Positions 1 to 9,754 of a stretch of 64,000 nucleotides of DNA are shown here, in pieces. The translations under genes and the position numbers were made by a program. The stretch lies in assembly GCA_965601665.1 (NCBI GenBank), contig OZ271833.1, forward strand, positions 2,788,179 through 2,852,178, given 5' to 3'. The first letter of the stretch is position 1, and each line of letters opens with the position of its first letter. The notes under the pieces were generated by a model. It did no database searches. It worked only from the letters and a program-made list of their open reading frames with translations, and was not told the origin of the DNA. Source of the stretch: JANQNX01 sp965601665. Lineage in GTDB: Bacteria > Pseudomonadota > Gammaproteobacteria > Eutrophobiales > Eutrophobiaceae.

Positions 1-1
1 C

Positions 2-1609
2 AGTCTTGAAATTATTCCCGAACAAATCCAGAACGTTGATCAGTTAATTCGACAACTGCAGGAAATCATCGCAATTGACGAAGATGCAATCGCACGCTTT
101 AAAAAATCATTAAAAAAACAGCGTCGTTTTGAAAGTATTCCGCTACGATTCAACCTTAATGAAGAAGAAGTGGCCCTGTTTTCCGTAAACAGGCATCGGT
201 TTCCGGGCGTGGACGTCGTAGCAGGTCTGAATCGTTATTATCCGTTTGCTGACCAGCTAGTACACGCAATAGGCTACGTAGCCCGAATTGATGAAGACGA
301 CATCAAACGTCTTGATGAGTCCAACTATCTCGGAACAACCCACATTGGCAAACTCGGGATCGAAAAATCCTACGAGTCTATCCTGCATGGGACTGTTGGA
401 CACCAGCAGGTAGAGGTGAATGCGCAGGGCAGGGTTATTAGAGTGCTTGAACGTAATGCGCCTTATCCCGGTGAGAATCTACATCTGACGATAGACGTTT
501 CGTTGCAGGAGGTGGCGTTAAACGCACTGGAGAATCGACGTGGCGCCATCGTTGCCATGGATCCACGCAACGGCGATGTGCTGACATTTGTCAGTTCGCC
601 CGGTTACGACCCGAATAAATTTGTCAACGGAATCGATTCGAAGTCATACAAGGCCTTGCTGTCTTCACGGGATAAACCGCTGATTAATCGTGCAACGCAG
701 GGCAAGTATCCACCCGGCTCCACGATTAAACCCATGATGGGTTTACTTGGTCTGGATGCAGGTGTTCGGAATTTCATGCATGAATCCTGGTGCCCCGGCT
801 GGTTTTCATTAAAAGGCCATTCGCATCGATATCGCGACTGGAAAAAAGAGGGCCATGGTCATACCGACTTGCATAAAGCTGTTACGCAATCATGCGATGT
901 TTACTTTTATATCCTCGCTTATGAACTTGGTATTGACAAAATATACGAGGGACTGTCAAGTTTTGGGCTTGGGCAACGAACGGGTATTGATATAGGTGGT
1001 GAGGCGAGTGGGCTATTACCATCAAAAGACTGGAAAAGGGAAGCACTTGGTCAGCCCTGGTACCCCGGAGAAACGCTGATACTTGGTATTGGTCAGGGAT
1101 ATGCTTTGACTACGCCTATGCAACTGGCCAAGGCCACAGCTATTCTTGCTAACCGCGGCAAGATTGTTACTCCTCGACTGGTAAGCAGCACCAGTGATGC
1201 TATTACCAATGATGCAACCAGTTTACCCATGAAGACGGAACAGCCCGTTCAAATCCATAATGAGCAATACTGGGACTATATCATTCAGTCCATGCGCGAT
1301 GTCGTTCATGGTCAGGGTGGAACAGCATGGCGTAGTGGTCTAAATGCCCCTTATGAATTTGCCGGTAAAACCGGTACGGCACAGGTCATCAGTATTGCAC
1401 AGGATAAGGAATACAAGGAAGAAGAGATTGCTGAAGAACTGCAGGACCATGCTTTGTTTATTGCTTTTGCCCCTGTGGAAAATCCTGAAATAGCCTTAGC
1501 AATCATTGTGGAAAATGGTGGTGGTGGTTCAAAAACCGCCGCGCCAATTGCGAGGAAAATGCTGGATCACTTTATGCTGGAGAGAAACCTGCTGGGCAGT
1601 AAGGACTAG
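2..1609 (+). CDS. mrdA: Penicillin-binding protein 2, 5' end outside window
   Basis: Transpeptidase of the elongasome that crosslinks lateral-wall peptidoglycan together with RodA. The frame is open from base 2 with no stop, so the true start lies upstream; a GTG at 170 is internal. About 536 residues are visible of the roughly 630 usual for the family. The catalytic SxxK is seen as STIK (719-730), the second motif as SCD in AVTQSCDVYF, and the third as KTGT (1367-1378). The pedestal part comes before these. rodA follows after 3 bases, the classical mrdA-mrdB pair. Nothing looks broken. Family assignment is very secure; only the N-terminal membrane anchor cannot be judged. Confidence 0.96.
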   Translation, partial: SLEIIPEQIQNVDQLIRQLQEIIAIDEDAIARFKKSLKKQRRFESIPLRFNLNEEEVALFSVNRHRFPGVDVVAGLNRYYPFADQLVHAIGYVARIDEDDIKRLDESNYLGTTHIGKLGIEKSYESILHGTVGHQQVEVNAQGRVIRVLERNAPYPGENLHLTIDVSLQEVALNALENRRGAIVAMDPRNGDVLTFVSSPGYDPNKFVNGIDSKSYKALLSSRDKPLINRATQGKYPPGSTIKPMMGLLGLDAGVRNFMHESWCPGWFSLKGHSHRYRDWKKEGHGHTDLHKAVTQSCDVYFYILAYELGIDKIYEGLSSFGLGQRTGIDIGGEASGLLPSKDWKREALGQPWYPGETLILGIGQGYALTTPMQLAKATAILANRGKIVTPRLVSSTSDAITNDATSLPMKTEQPVQIHNEQYWDYIIQSMRDVVHGQGGTAWRSGLNAPYEFAGKTGTAQVISIAQDKEYKEEEIAEELQDHALFIAFAPVENPEIALAIIVENGGGGSKTAAPIARKMLDHFMLERNLLGSKD

Positions 1610-1612
1610 GTT

Positions 1613-2704
1613 GTGGAAGAAAGAAGTCTGGCGCAGCGATTACATATTGATATACCGCTTTTACTGGGTATCTTGATACTGTGCAGCATCGGTCTGATTG
1701 TACTCTACAGCGCCAGTAACCAGAATATTGAACTGGTATACAGGCAGGGGCTCAAACTGGCTATAGCTATTGTAGGAATGTTTCTTATCGCACAGCTGCC
1801 ACCGCCAGAACTGGCACGCTGGTCGGTTGGTCTATATCTGTTTGGAATTATCCTGCTGGTTGCGGTGTTACTTTATGGTGATATAGGAAAGGGCGCACAA
1901 AGATGGCTGGATTTAAAAGTATTTCGCTTTCAACCATCTGAATTAATGAAGCTGTCTGTGCCAATGTTGATTGCGTTTTATCTCGCCGATAAACCCTTGC
2001 CACCTGGTATATCCAGAATCTTGTTGGTTGGTGTACTGATACTGGTCCCGGTGTTGTTGATTGCCAAGCAGCCTGATCTTGGCACAGCGCTGTTGGTGGG
2101 AGCGGCAGGTTTTTCAGTCCTTTTTATTGCAGGTATAGCCTGGAGGTTGTTGATGACGCTTGGAGTACTTGCGGCAGCAGCAGCACCTTTGCTCTGGTAT
2201 TTTATGCATGATTACCAGAAGCGCCGTGTACTCACTTTTCTGAATCCGGAAAACGATCCACTAGGCGCCGGTTACCACACAATACAGGCAAAGATAGCCA
2301 TTGGTTCGGGTGGTTTATATGGTAAAGGCTGGTTAAATGGAACTCAGTCACACCTTGAATTTCTACCAGAGCGTTCTACTGACTTTATCTTTGCCGTACT
2401 GTGCGAGGAGTTCGGATTGTTAGGAGTGTTATTCCTGTTACTGGCATACCTGTTCATTATTATCCGTTGTTTATATATTGCTGTTCATTCACAGCACACG
2501 TTTGGACGTTTACTGGCAAGTGGGCTTACGCTGACTTTTTTTGTATATATATTTGTTAATATGGGCATGGTGACCGGGCAGCTACCTGTAGTGGGTGTTC
2601 CCCTGCCGCTTATTAGTCATGGCGGAACTTCAATGGTTACGTTGATGGCGGGTTTTGGGATGTTGATGGCCATTCATACGCATCGACGCTTTATGTCATT
2701 CTAA
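1613..2704 (+). CDS. mrdB: Rod shape-determining SEDS protein RodA
   Basis: Peptidoglycan glycosyltransferase of the SEDS family that polymerises lipid II in the lateral wall as partner of PBP2. It has 363 residues, the usual length, with a GTG start 3 bases after the mrdA stop, suggesting translational coupling. Many hydrophobic segments are visible (about ten). SEDS signatures are present: KxFRFQPSELMKLS near residues 100-115, the large periplasmic loop with NPENDPLGAGYH near 200, and the C-terminal PLISHGGTSM motif. It sits within the mrdA-mrdB-mltB-rlpA-dacA cell-wall operon. Confidence 0.96.
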   Translation: MEERSLAQRLHIDIPLLLGILILCSIGLIVLYSASNQNIELVYRQGLKLAIAIVGMFLIAQLPPPELARWSVGLYLFGIILLVAVLLYGDIGKGAQRWLDLKVFRFQPSELMKLSVPMLIAFYLADKPLPPGISRILLVGVLILVPVLLIAKQPDLGTALLVGAAGFSVLFIAGIAWRLLMTLGVLAAAAAPLLWYFMHDYQKRRVLTFLNPENDPLGAGYHTIQAKIAIGSGGLYGKGWLNGTQSHLEFLPERSTDFIFAVLCEEFGLLGVLFLLLAYLFIIIRCLYIAVHSQHTFGRLLASGLTLTFFVYIFVNMGMVTGQLPVVGVPLPLISHGGTSMVTLMAGFGMLMAIHTHRRFMSF

Positions 2705-2715
2705 CTATAACTGAT

Positions 2716-3714
2716 ATGAAAAAATATCTAATTTATCTTTCACTTCTCTTCTCTATTTCGTTAACGGTACAGGCAAATACCGGTATTTCAGTTAACCAGG
2801 AAATGTTCATTGAGCAGATGGTAGCAGAACATGGTTTTGCCAATGCAGACCTGGTAAAACTTTTTGATCAGGTATCTGTTTCAAAATCAATTCTTGCTGC
2901 CATCTCAAAGCCAGCTGAGAAAAAACTGAAATGGTTTGAATACAAGGATATTTTTTTGCGCGAAAAAAGGATCAACAAGGGTGTTGAGTTTTGGCGTGAT
3001 AACAGTCATGCCCTGCTCAGGGCAGAGATTAAGTTTGGCGTACCAGCAGAGATCATTGTTGCCATCATTGGCGTCGAAACATTTTACGGAAGAATAAAAG
3101 GAAGCTATCGGGTGGTAGATGCGTTAAATACACTGGCTTTTCATTATCCCAAGCGCGCCGACTTTTTCCGTAGTGAATTTAAACATTTTCTGTTGTTATC
3201 CAGGGAACAGGGGTTTGAACCATTAAGTTTGACTGGTTCATATGCCGGTGCAATGGGGTTGCCCCAGTTTATCTCCAGCAGTTACCGTAATTATGCAATC
3301 GACTTTGACGGTGATGACATCATTAATATCTGGGACAACCCGGTCGATGCGATAGGTAGTGTGGCAAATTATTTTGTAGCCCATCGCTGGCGCCAGGGTG
3401 AAGAAGTGATTGATCGGGTTGATGTTGAGGGTGATGCATTTCGCAATGTGTTAACACCCGGGCTTAAGCCTGATCTGGATAGCTCAAGCCTGGCGACATT
3501 GGGTATAAAGTCAGATAATACTTACGCGGCTGATGAGAAACTGAAATTACTGCAATTCGTCCAGGAAAGCGGTCCTGAGTACTGGTTGGCGAGGCACAAC
3601 TTTTACGTCATAACCCGTTATAATCACAGCCAGCTTTATGCGATGGCAGTGTATCAGCTGGCCCAGGAAATCAAGCAGCGAAAAAATAATCTGGCTCAAC
3701 AACTGGAGCAATAA
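2716..3714 (+). CDS. mltB: Lytic murein transglycosylase B
   Basis: Cleaves peptidoglycan glycan strands to 1,6-anhydromuropeptides. The 332-residue protein has a hydrophobic N-terminal signal ending near VQA (residue 20) without an obvious lipobox cysteine, so a soluble periplasmic (SltB-like) form is possible rather than the lipoprotein form of E. coli. The catalytic glutamate is in AIIGVETFYG (E121). Further MltB/Slt35 motifs are GSYAGAMGLPQFISSSYR and the FDGDDIINIWDNP segment. The stop overlaps the start of rlpA by one base. The position between rodA and rlpA is standard for gammaproteobacteria. Confidence 0.94.
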   Translation: MKKYLIYLSLLFSISLTVQANTGISVNQEMFIEQMVAEHGFANADLVKLFDQVSVSKSILAAISKPAEKKLKWFEYKDIFLREKRINKGVEFWRDNSHALLRAEIKFGVPAEIIVAIIGVETFYGRIKGSYRVVDALNTLAFHYPKRADFFRSEFKHFLLLSREQGFEPLSLTGSYAGAMGLPQFISSSYRNYAIDFDGDDIINIWDNPVDAIGSVANYFVAHRWRQGEEVIDRVDVEGDAFRNVLTPGLKPDLDSSSLATLGIKSDNTYAADEKLKLLQFVQESGPEYWLARHNFYVITRYNHSQLYAMAVYQLAQEIKQRKNNLAQQLEQ

Positions 3715-4568
3715 TGACATACATCTTTGATAATAATTTGGCAAGAACATGTACTGTCTTGCTAATTTTAGTTGCATTCATGCTGGGTGGTTGCGGCCGA
3801 GTTAGCGTTAAATCTTCCAGTCAGGATTCTGCCCCTGCGCGGAATGTTGACATTACCAAAATACCAAACGCGGTGCCTAAAAACGAACCCAAAAGCCGTT
3901 ACGGTAACCCAAAGTCCTATGTGGTGTTTGGTAAACGATATTATGTCATGAACAGTAGCAGGGGCTATGCAGAACAAGGTATTGCATCATGGTATGGCAC
4001 CAAGTTTCATGGCAGAAGAACTTCCAGCGGTGAGACCTATGACATGTACGCCATGACGGCTGCGCATAAGAGCCTGCCATTACCGACATATGTCAGGGTG
4101 ACCAACCTGAATAATGGCAAATACATTATTGTTAAAGTCAATGATCGTGGCCCGTTTCATGAAAACCGCATCATTGATCTTTCTTATGTAGCAGCACAAA
4201 AACTGGATATTGTTAAAAAAGGCACCGGTCTGGTTGAGGTACGTGCACTGCAAGCCGGGCAACCGGTTAACCCTGCACCAGGATCGGGACCAGGTGCTCC
4301 GGTACTAACATCAACAGGTAATCGTAGTGCCAGCGCGGGGTTTTATATACAGGTTGGTTCATTCAGTGAGCTATTGAATGCAGAAAAGATGCGTAGAAAG
4401 CTCGGTCCACTCGGAGAAAGCCTGGTCAAGATTAGTCAGACTATCATTTCCGGAAATACACTGTATCGGGTTCGCATTGGTCCACTGACTAACATAGACA
4501 CGGCTGATGAGATTGTTTCCAGTCTTGCAGCCTACGGAATTAACGACCACCACATCGTCACTCAATGA
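3714..4568 (+). CDS. rlpA: Septal ring lytic transglycosylase / lipoprotein RlpA
   Basis: Outer-membrane lipoprotein that in pseudomonads cleaves naked (denuded) glycan strands at the septum. Residues 1-27 form a lipoprotein signal with lipobox MLGGC (C27). A double-psi beta-barrel domain starts at ASWYGTKFHGRRTSSGE (about 88) and contains the conserved VNDRGPF and DLSYVAAQKL segments. A C-terminal SPOR domain (about 205-284, FYIQVGSFSELLNAEK) should bind denuded septal glycan. A proline/glycine-rich linker separates the two. The ATG shares its A with the end of mltB, indicating operon coupling. Confidence 0.94.
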   Translation: MTYIFDNNLARTCTVLLILVAFMLGGCGRVSVKSSSQDSAPARNVDITKIPNAVPKNEPKSRYGNPKSYVVFGKRYYVMNSSRGYAEQGIASWYGTKFHGRRTSSGETYDMYAMTAAHKSLPLPTYVRVTNLNNGKYIIVKVNDRGPFHENRIIDLSYVAAQKLDIVKKGTGLVEVRALQAGQPVNPAPGSGPGAPVLTSTGNRSASAGFYIQVGSFSELLNAEKMRRKLGPLGESLVKISQTIISGNTLYRVRIGPLTNIDTADEIVSSLAAYGINDHHIVTQ

Positions 4569-4581
4569 GTAGTATATTTTT

Positions 4582-5721
4582 ATGAAGAAATTTTTATTAG
4601 CATTTTTATTTTCGCTTCTGTTTGTACATGTTCAGCTGTTAGCTGAACCAATGATCGTTCCGGCACCCCCGACAATAAACGCATCCTCGTATCTGGTTAT
4701 GGACCATTCCAGTGGACACCTGCTGGTTGAACAAAATATTGATCAGCGTTTGCCTCCGGCCAGCCTTACCAAGATGATGACTACTTACGTTGTTGCGCAT
4801 GAACTGGTCAATGGCGATCTGGATCTGAGTGAAGAGGTGTTGGTAAGTGAAAAAGCCTGGCGCACGCAAGGTTCAAGAATGTTCATTGAGGTAGACACCA
4901 GGGTGAAAGTCGACGATCTCCTGCACGGTGTGATTATCCAGTCTGGTAACGATGCCAGCGTTGCCCTGGCAGAGCATATATCAGGCACAGAAGAAGTATT
5001 TGCTGATTTGATGAACAGGCATGCCAAACGTCTGGGTATGAACAATACCAATTTTCGTAACAGTACAGGTCTGCCTGATCCTGACCATTACACCACGGCC
5101 AGGGACCTCGCATTGCTGGCCAAGGCACTCATTCACGATTTCCCGGCTATCTATTCGTGGCACAGTATCAAACAGTTTGTCTATAACGACATCAAGCAGC
5201 AGAACAGGAACAAACTCTTATGGCGAGATTCCAGCGTTGATGGCATAAAGACCGGCCATACCGATGAAGCTGGTTATTGCCTTGTAGCATCAGCGGAAAG
5301 AGACAGTATGCGATTGATTTCAGTTGTTATGGGTTCTGAAGGCGCCAATGCCCGGGCCAAGGCCAGCCAGGCATTATTGAACTATAGCTATCGCTTTTTT
5401 GAAACGCATAAACTCTATAGTGCCGGAGAAAAAGTTACCACTGCCCCGGTCTGGAAAGCAGATGTCGAGACGATCAACCTCGGAACAGGTCAGGATGTCC
5501 ATATCACGGTTCCGCGGGGGCAGTATGACAATCTTGAACCCGTTGTAGAAGTGACTTCCAATATCATTGCACCTGTTGAAAGCGGACAGCAAAAAGGAAC
5601 ACTGAACATTAAACTGGAGAATGAAATACTGGCTTCGGTACCGTTGATGACACTGGAGCCTGTGTCAGAAGGTGGTATTGTTAACAGACTCAAGGATGAA
5701 ATTCGATTAATGTTGCAGTAA
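4582..5721 (+). CDS. dacA: D-alanyl-D-alanine carboxypeptidase (PBP5/6 type)
   Basis: Trims the terminal D-alanine from peptidoglycan pentapeptides. The 379-residue protein has a signal peptide (about 1-21, cleaved after LLA) and the peptidase S11 fold with SLTK (S61, K64), SGN (S121) and KTG (K223). The beta-rich PBP5 C-terminal domain follows, and the end (NRLKDEIRLMLQ) is amphipathic, as expected of a membrane-anchoring helix. The dat gene starts 2 bases after the stop, so D-alanine release and D-amino acid metabolism are encoded together, as in many gammaproteobacteria. Confidence 0.95.
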   Translation: MKKFLLAFLFSLLFVHVQLLAEPMIVPAPPTINASSYLVMDHSSGHLLVEQNIDQRLPPASLTKMMTTYVVAHELVNGDLDLSEEVLVSEKAWRTQGSRMFIEVDTRVKVDDLLHGVIIQSGNDASVALAEHISGTEEVFADLMNRHAKRLGMNNTNFRNSTGLPDPDHYTTARDLALLAKALIHDFPAIYSWHSIKQFVYNDIKQQNRNKLLWRDSSVDGIKTGHTDEAGYCLVASAERDSMRLISVVMGSEGANARAKASQALLNYSYRFFETHKLYSAGEKVTTAPVWKADVETINLGTGQDVHITVPRGQYDNLEPVVEVTSNIIAPVESGQQKGTLNIKLENEILASVPLMTLEPVSEGGIVNRLKDEIRLMLQ

Positions 5722-5723
5722 CG

Positions 5724-6563
5724 ATGTCACTTGTATTTTTAAATGGTAATTACCTGGAGCTGAAAGACGCGCGGATCAATGTTCTTGATCGTGGTTTCAC
5801 GTTTGCAGACGCCGTCTACGAGGTCATACCGGTTTTCAACGGTTGTATCTTTAGATTGGAAGAGCATATGCAAAGACTGGATAATAGTCTGGCTGAAATC
5901 TATATGGATAATCCGTTATCTGCAGAACAATGGCTTTCTATTTTTAACAAACTAATAGGGTCTGTTGCAGTAACTGACCAGTCTATTTATTTACAGGTTA
6001 CCCGCGGGGTCAGCGACCGTGATCATGATATTGATCTTGCGACTGAACAAACCGTTTTCGTTATGAGCCGTCCGTTGCAACACAAACAAAACGACATCGC
6101 TATTAAGGCAATAACACATGAAGACATACGCTGGTCCTGCTGCCAGATCAAGGCGACCACATTACTTGCCAGCGTATTATTGCGACACAGGGCCAAGCAG
6201 CGGGGTGCCAAGGAAGCTATACTTGTTCGAGATGGGCATATTACCGAAGGCGCTGCCAGTAATGTCTTCCTGGTGAAGGACAATGTTGTCCTGACACCAC
6301 CGAAGAATAATGAGTTATTGCCGGGTATAACACGCGATCTGATCATGGAGTTACTGGCATCTGGTAATATCGCTTATTCAGTGGAAATGCTGCCGGAAAA
6401 ACTGCTTTCGGTAGCCGACGAAATCTGGGTAACAAGTTCTACATGGGAAATCATGCCTGTAATCGAGCTCGACAACGTCATGATCGGTAACGGTGCACCT
6501 GGCCCTGTATGGCAGCAGTTGCAACAACTGTATCAGGATTATAAAAAGAGTTATTGTCAGTAA
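5724..6563 (+). CDS. dat: D-amino acid aminotransferase (class IV, PLP)
   Basis: Predicted to transaminate D-alanine with 2-oxoglutarate, or a related branched substrate. It has 279 residues with the fold type IV pattern: FLNGNYLELKDARINVLDRGFTFADAVYE at the N-terminus, the PLP lysine probably K143 in CCQIKATTLLAS, and the phosphate-binding EGAASNVFLVKDN and LLPGITRDLI segments. The close link to dacA favours D-alanine aminotransferase over branched-chain aminotransferase or aminodeoxychorismate lyase, which share the fold. In most relatives ybeD-lipB-lipA come directly next; here a 6-kb block intervenes. Confidence 0.88.
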   Translation: MSLVFLNGNYLELKDARINVLDRGFTFADAVYEVIPVFNGCIFRLEEHMQRLDNSLAEIYMDNPLSAEQWLSIFNKLIGSVAVTDQSIYLQVTRGVSDRDHDIDLATEQTVFVMSRPLQHKQNDIAIKAITHEDIRWSCCQIKATTLLASVLLRHRAKQRGAKEAILVRDGHITEGAASNVFLVKDNVVLTPPKNNELLPGITRDLIMELLASGNIAYSVEMLPEKLLSVADEIWVTSSTWEIMPVIELDNVMIGNGAPGPVWQQLQQLYQDYKKSYCQ

Positions 6564-6566
6564 TCC

Positions 6567-6923
6567 ATGAAGATATATAAGGTCTTTTCCATTGAGTCGG
6601 CGCACCGTCTTCCTAATCTGCCTGACGACCATAAGTGCAGCCGTTTGCATGGGCATTCATTCCAGATAGAGATACACGTGCGAGGTGATGTCGATCCAGA
6701 TACTGGCTGGGTGATGGATTTTGCCGATATCAGTAAGTTATTCAAACCGCTTTTCGAACAACTTGACCATCGTTACCTTAACGACATTCCCGGACTGGAA
6801 AACCCGACCAGTGAAAACCTGGCGAAATGGGTGTGGGAAAGGCTACAACCTGATTTACCATTACTCTCCGCGGTTCATGTTAGGGAAACCTGCACAGCGG
6901 GTTGCGTCTATTCAGGCGAGTAA
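6567..6923 (+). CDS. queD: 6-carboxytetrahydropterin synthase QueD
   Basis: Second step of queuosine synthesis, converting 7,8-dihydroneopterin triphosphate to 6-carboxytetrahydropterin. The 118-residue protein has the family's zinc-binding and catalytic pattern: AHRLPN, then CSRLHGHSF with the catalytic cysteine two residues before RLHGH, and later EQLDHRYLND and NPTSENLAKWVW. The C-terminal RETCTAGCVYSGE end is typical. It starts 3 bases after dat and is probably cotranscribed, but functionally unrelated to the wall genes. It converges with the ABC permease gene. Confidence 0.95.
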   Translation: MKIYKVFSIESAHRLPNLPDDHKCSRLHGHSFQIEIHVRGDVDPDTGWVMDFADISKLFKPLFEQLDHRYLNDIPGLENPTSENLAKWVWERLQPDLPLLSAVHVRETCTAGCVYSGE

Positions 6924-6932
6924 AGTCGGTCT

Positions 6933-7709
6933 TTAACTCTTGATACCTGTGCCTTTATTTAACAGGTAGAGTGAAATAGAAAAAAGTATTACTGTAAAAA
7001 TGAGCAGAATCAGGAAAGCGGCACCAATATCAATATCTGTTACGCCCAGCATGCCATAGCGAAATGCATTCACCATATAGAGTATCGGGTTAAACGCTGA
7101 GACCGTTTGCCAGAATTGCGGCAACATGTCGATGGAATAAAAAACGCCGCCAAGATAGATCAGCGGTGTCAGGATAAATGTTGGCACGATGGATATATCA
7201 TCAAATTTTTTGGCAAATATTGCATTTATCATACCGCCTAGCGAAAACAGGACAGAGGTCATCAAAACTACTGCAAATGTAATAGCATAGCTATGCACGC
7301 GCAGATCAGTGAAAAAAAGCGCGACAACTGTCACTACAATACCTACCAGTACACCACGCGCAATTCCCCCGGTAACATAGCCTAGTAAAATAATGATCGT
7401 CGGTATTGGTGCTACCAGCATTTCTTCTATGTGGTTCTGGAACTTTGCACCAAAGAAGGAAGAAACAACATTGGCGTAGGAATTATTAATAATTGACATC
7501 ATGATGATGCCCGGAGCGATATACTCAATGTAATTCAGCCCATCCATGCGGCCAATGCGTGGCCCAATCAGGCTACCAAAGATTATAAAATAAAGCGTCA
7601 TGCTAATCGCAGGCGGCACCAGTGTCTGGACCCATATCCTCGTGAACCGGGATATTTCCTTGTACACAATAGTATTAAAAGCAATCAGTGTGCGTTGGTT
7701 AAGCATCAT
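6933..7709 (-). CDS. ABC-2 type transporter permease (YadH-like)
   Basis: Inner-membrane permease of an exporter. The 258-residue protein has about six hydrophobic segments and the ABC-2 signature region PLIYLGGVFYSIDMLPQFWQTVSAFNPILYMVNAFRYGMLG, typical of the YadH/NodJ branch. It overlaps the upstream ATPase gene by 4 bases, so the two form one transporter. The substrate cannot be read from sequence; YadGH-like systems are generally unassigned. Confidence 0.9.
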   Translation of the reverse strand: MMLNQRTLIAFNTIVYKEISRFTRIWVQTLVPPAISMTLYFIIFGSLIGPRIGRMDGLNYIEYIAPGIIMMSIINNSYANVVSSFFGAKFQNHIEEMLVAPIPTIIILLGYVTGGIARGVLVGIVVTVVALFFTDLRVHSYAITFAVVLMTSVLFSLGGMINAIFAKKFDDISIVPTFILTPLIYLGGVFYSIDMLPQFWQTVSAFNPILYMVNAFRYGMLGVTDIDIGAAFLILLIFTVILFSISLYLLNKGTGIKS

Positions 7710-8620
7710 TGTTTTAGTAACTTCAAAAATAGTTCTTCAAGACGGTTTGACTTGTTGCGCATGCTGGCTACAGCAATATCCGTATTTGACAGAACATCAA
7801 ATAATTCATTCAGGCTTTGATCGCGAGTTACTTCAACTTCCACAGTCGTTTCATCCAGTACCCTTGTATTAAAGCCAGAGATCGCCGGTGATCCATTGAC
7901 TGGACTGGCAAGGTCGAGAATAAATGTTTCCTGGTTCAGTTTGCCAAGAAGTTGCTTCATTGACGTATTTTCTATAATCCTGCCCTCATCAATGATGGCA
8001 ATATTCTTACAAAGGTTTTCAGCCTCTTCCAGATAATGCGTGGTTAACAGGATTGTAATTCCTGAATTGTTAATGTCAGTCAGAAATTTCCACATCGATC
8101 GTCTCAGCTCAACATCAACGCCCGCGGTAGGTTCATCCAGTATTAACATTCGCGGCTCATGAACCAGCGCTCTTGCAATCATCAGGCGACGTTTCATGCC
8201 ACCGGACAGGTTGCGTGAACGTTCATTACGTTTATCCCATAAACCAAGTTGCCCAAGATATTTTTCCGCGCGTTCAATTGCGATATGACGCTTAATACCG
8301 TAGTAACCTCCCTGGTTAAGTACAATTTCGAGGCAGGTTTCAAATTGTGAAAAATTGATTTCCTGAGGGACTACCCCAATTGCCGCTTTTGCTGCCTCGG
8401 TGTCAGTATCAATATCATGATCGAAGATGCGTACAGTTCCGGCCGTCTTGTTGACAAGGCCACAAAGTATGCCAATGGTTGTCGATTTGCCGGCTCCGTT
8501 AGGGCCAAGTAGTGCAAAGAAGTCCCCCTCGGTAATGTTGAGGTTTATCTCATGCAGGGCAACGACACTATTTCTATAGGTTTTGCTTAGTTGTTTAATT
8601 TCAAGAGCGGGCATAATCAT
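7706..8620 (-). CDS. ABC transporter ATP-binding protein (YadG-like)
   Basis: Energises the adjacent ABC-2 permease. The 304-residue protein shows Walker A GPNGAGKST (39-47), the signature LSGGMKRR, Walker B MLILDEPTAGVD and the switch histidine in LLTTHYLEEAE. The C-terminal extension of about 80 residues, after the nucleotide-binding domain, is the kind seen in CcmA/YadG export ATPases. A second in-frame ATG two codons in (MPALEIKQL) is an alternative start. Transcribed away from the cyclic-nucleotide-binding gene. Confidence 0.93.
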   Translation of the reverse strand: MIMPALEIKQLSKTYRNSVVALHEINLNITEGDFFALLGPNGAGKSTTIGILCGLVNKTAGTVRIFDHDIDTDTEAAKAAIGVVPQEINFSQFETCLEIVLNQGGYYGIKRHIAIERAEKYLGQLGLWDKRNERSRNLSGGMKRRLMIARALVHEPRMLILDEPTAGVDVELRRSMWKFLTDINNSGITILLTTHYLEEAENLCKNIAIIDEGRIIENTSMKQLLGKLNQETFILDLASPVNGSPAISGFNTRVLDETTVEVEVTRDQSLNELFDVLSNTDIAVASMRNKSNRLEELFLKLLKQ

Positions 8621-8711
8621 ACATGGATAAACCAGCCAATCGTGCAGGTAGAAGCATTATAGTGGTAAAGGTGAAAGTCTAAAACTGGACGGGAATCCAG
8701 TCTTGTATCGG

Positions 8712-9572
8712 TTACGGTTTGGACTGTACTCTCTGTTTCATCTGTGCCTGGCCACGCTTTAACAGGTCCAGTGCAAGGGTACTGTCGCGTTTTAACACCA
8801 ATTTGAAATAAGGCTTGGGTATTTTTAGCAACCGCGTTTTGTCATCGGTTCTGGCATAGGCATTCCTTTTGCCTGAAGCGCCCGGCATCAACGCCTGCTC
8901 GCCAAAGTATTCGCCTGGTTGTAATTTGGCCAGAATCAGTATCTTGCCATCGTCGTCCAGAATAAACACCTCTATATGGCCATCCAGGATGACAAATAAT
9001 GAATCAGCCGCTTCGTTCTCCTTGATGACGAAATCGCCTGGCCCAACAGTGATAACTTCGGTCCAGTTATTATAGTTATCCAACTCTGCTTCAGATAATG
9101 ATTTAAACAGGCGCAAATTACCAAGTAATTCGCGAATCTCGTCTTTTTTCTGTTTTGTAACTGCAGGAACAGTAATGTCTTCAGATTCTTCGACGCCACC
9201 GACGTTGAGTTGAACATGCTTTTTGTCAATTCTGAATACTTTGCTGGGATGCAACGCGTAAACACTGGCATTACGTCTGCCGGTCCCGTGAGGCAAGAGT
9301 GATTGTTCACCAAAAAAATCTCCCCGGCGCAGGGTGGCAATGGTAATTTCTCGACTACCAGAACCGCCTCGTATGCTGACTTCGACGGTGCCATCAAGCA
9401 CCACATACATGCAGTCGCCAATTTCTTCCTCGCGTATGATACGTTGCTTGGCACTGTACTCCTCGCAGGAGTTGTCTTTTGACTTGATAATTTCTGCAAG
9501 TTCTTCGTGGCTGAGCGAAGCAAAAATGGAGATTTTGCTCAACAATTCCGGGGTTACGATTTCTTCACTCAT
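8712..9572 (-). CDS. Tandem cyclic nucleotide-binding domain protein
   Basis: A soluble 286-residue protein made of two CNB domains (about 15-130 and 145-270) with no other domain. Both carry the phosphate-binding-cassette pattern: GDFFGEQSLLPHGTGRRNASV and GEYFGEQALMPGASGKRNAYA. The FGE glutamate and the following arginine that contact the cyclic nucleotide are present, with a slightly longer loop between them than in CRP. There is no helix-turn-helix, so it is not a CRP-type regulator; the layout resembles eukaryotic PKA regulatory subunits. A stand-alone cAMP or cGMP sensor is the likely role; partner unknown. Confidence 0.88.
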   Translation of the reverse strand: MSEEIVTPELLSKISIFASLSHEELAEIIKSKDNSCEEYSAKQRIIREEEIGDCMYVVLDGTVEVSIRGGSGSREITIATLRRGDFFGEQSLLPHGTGRRNASVYALHPSKVFRIDKKHVQLNVGGVEESEDITVPAVTKQKKDEIRELLGNLRLFKSLSEAELDNYNNWTEVITVGPGDFVIKENEAADSLFVILDGHIEVFILDDDGKILILAKLQPGEYFGEQALMPGASGKRNAYARTDDKTRLLKIPKPYFKLVLKRDSTLALDLLKRGQAQMKQRVQSKP

Positions 9573-9754
9573 CCTGTTACCTTTTTTCCATTAGATATTA
9601 TCTGCGGTTTCACTCAGATCCGATACTCAATAGTAATGAATATCACACAAATTTAACAAGAAAAATCAGTGCTGATTTGTCTACTTGCTATGGTAACAGC
9701 CGGATTTATCGCAATACCGCGAAATCGGTCACATTTACTATATTTATCAGTGAT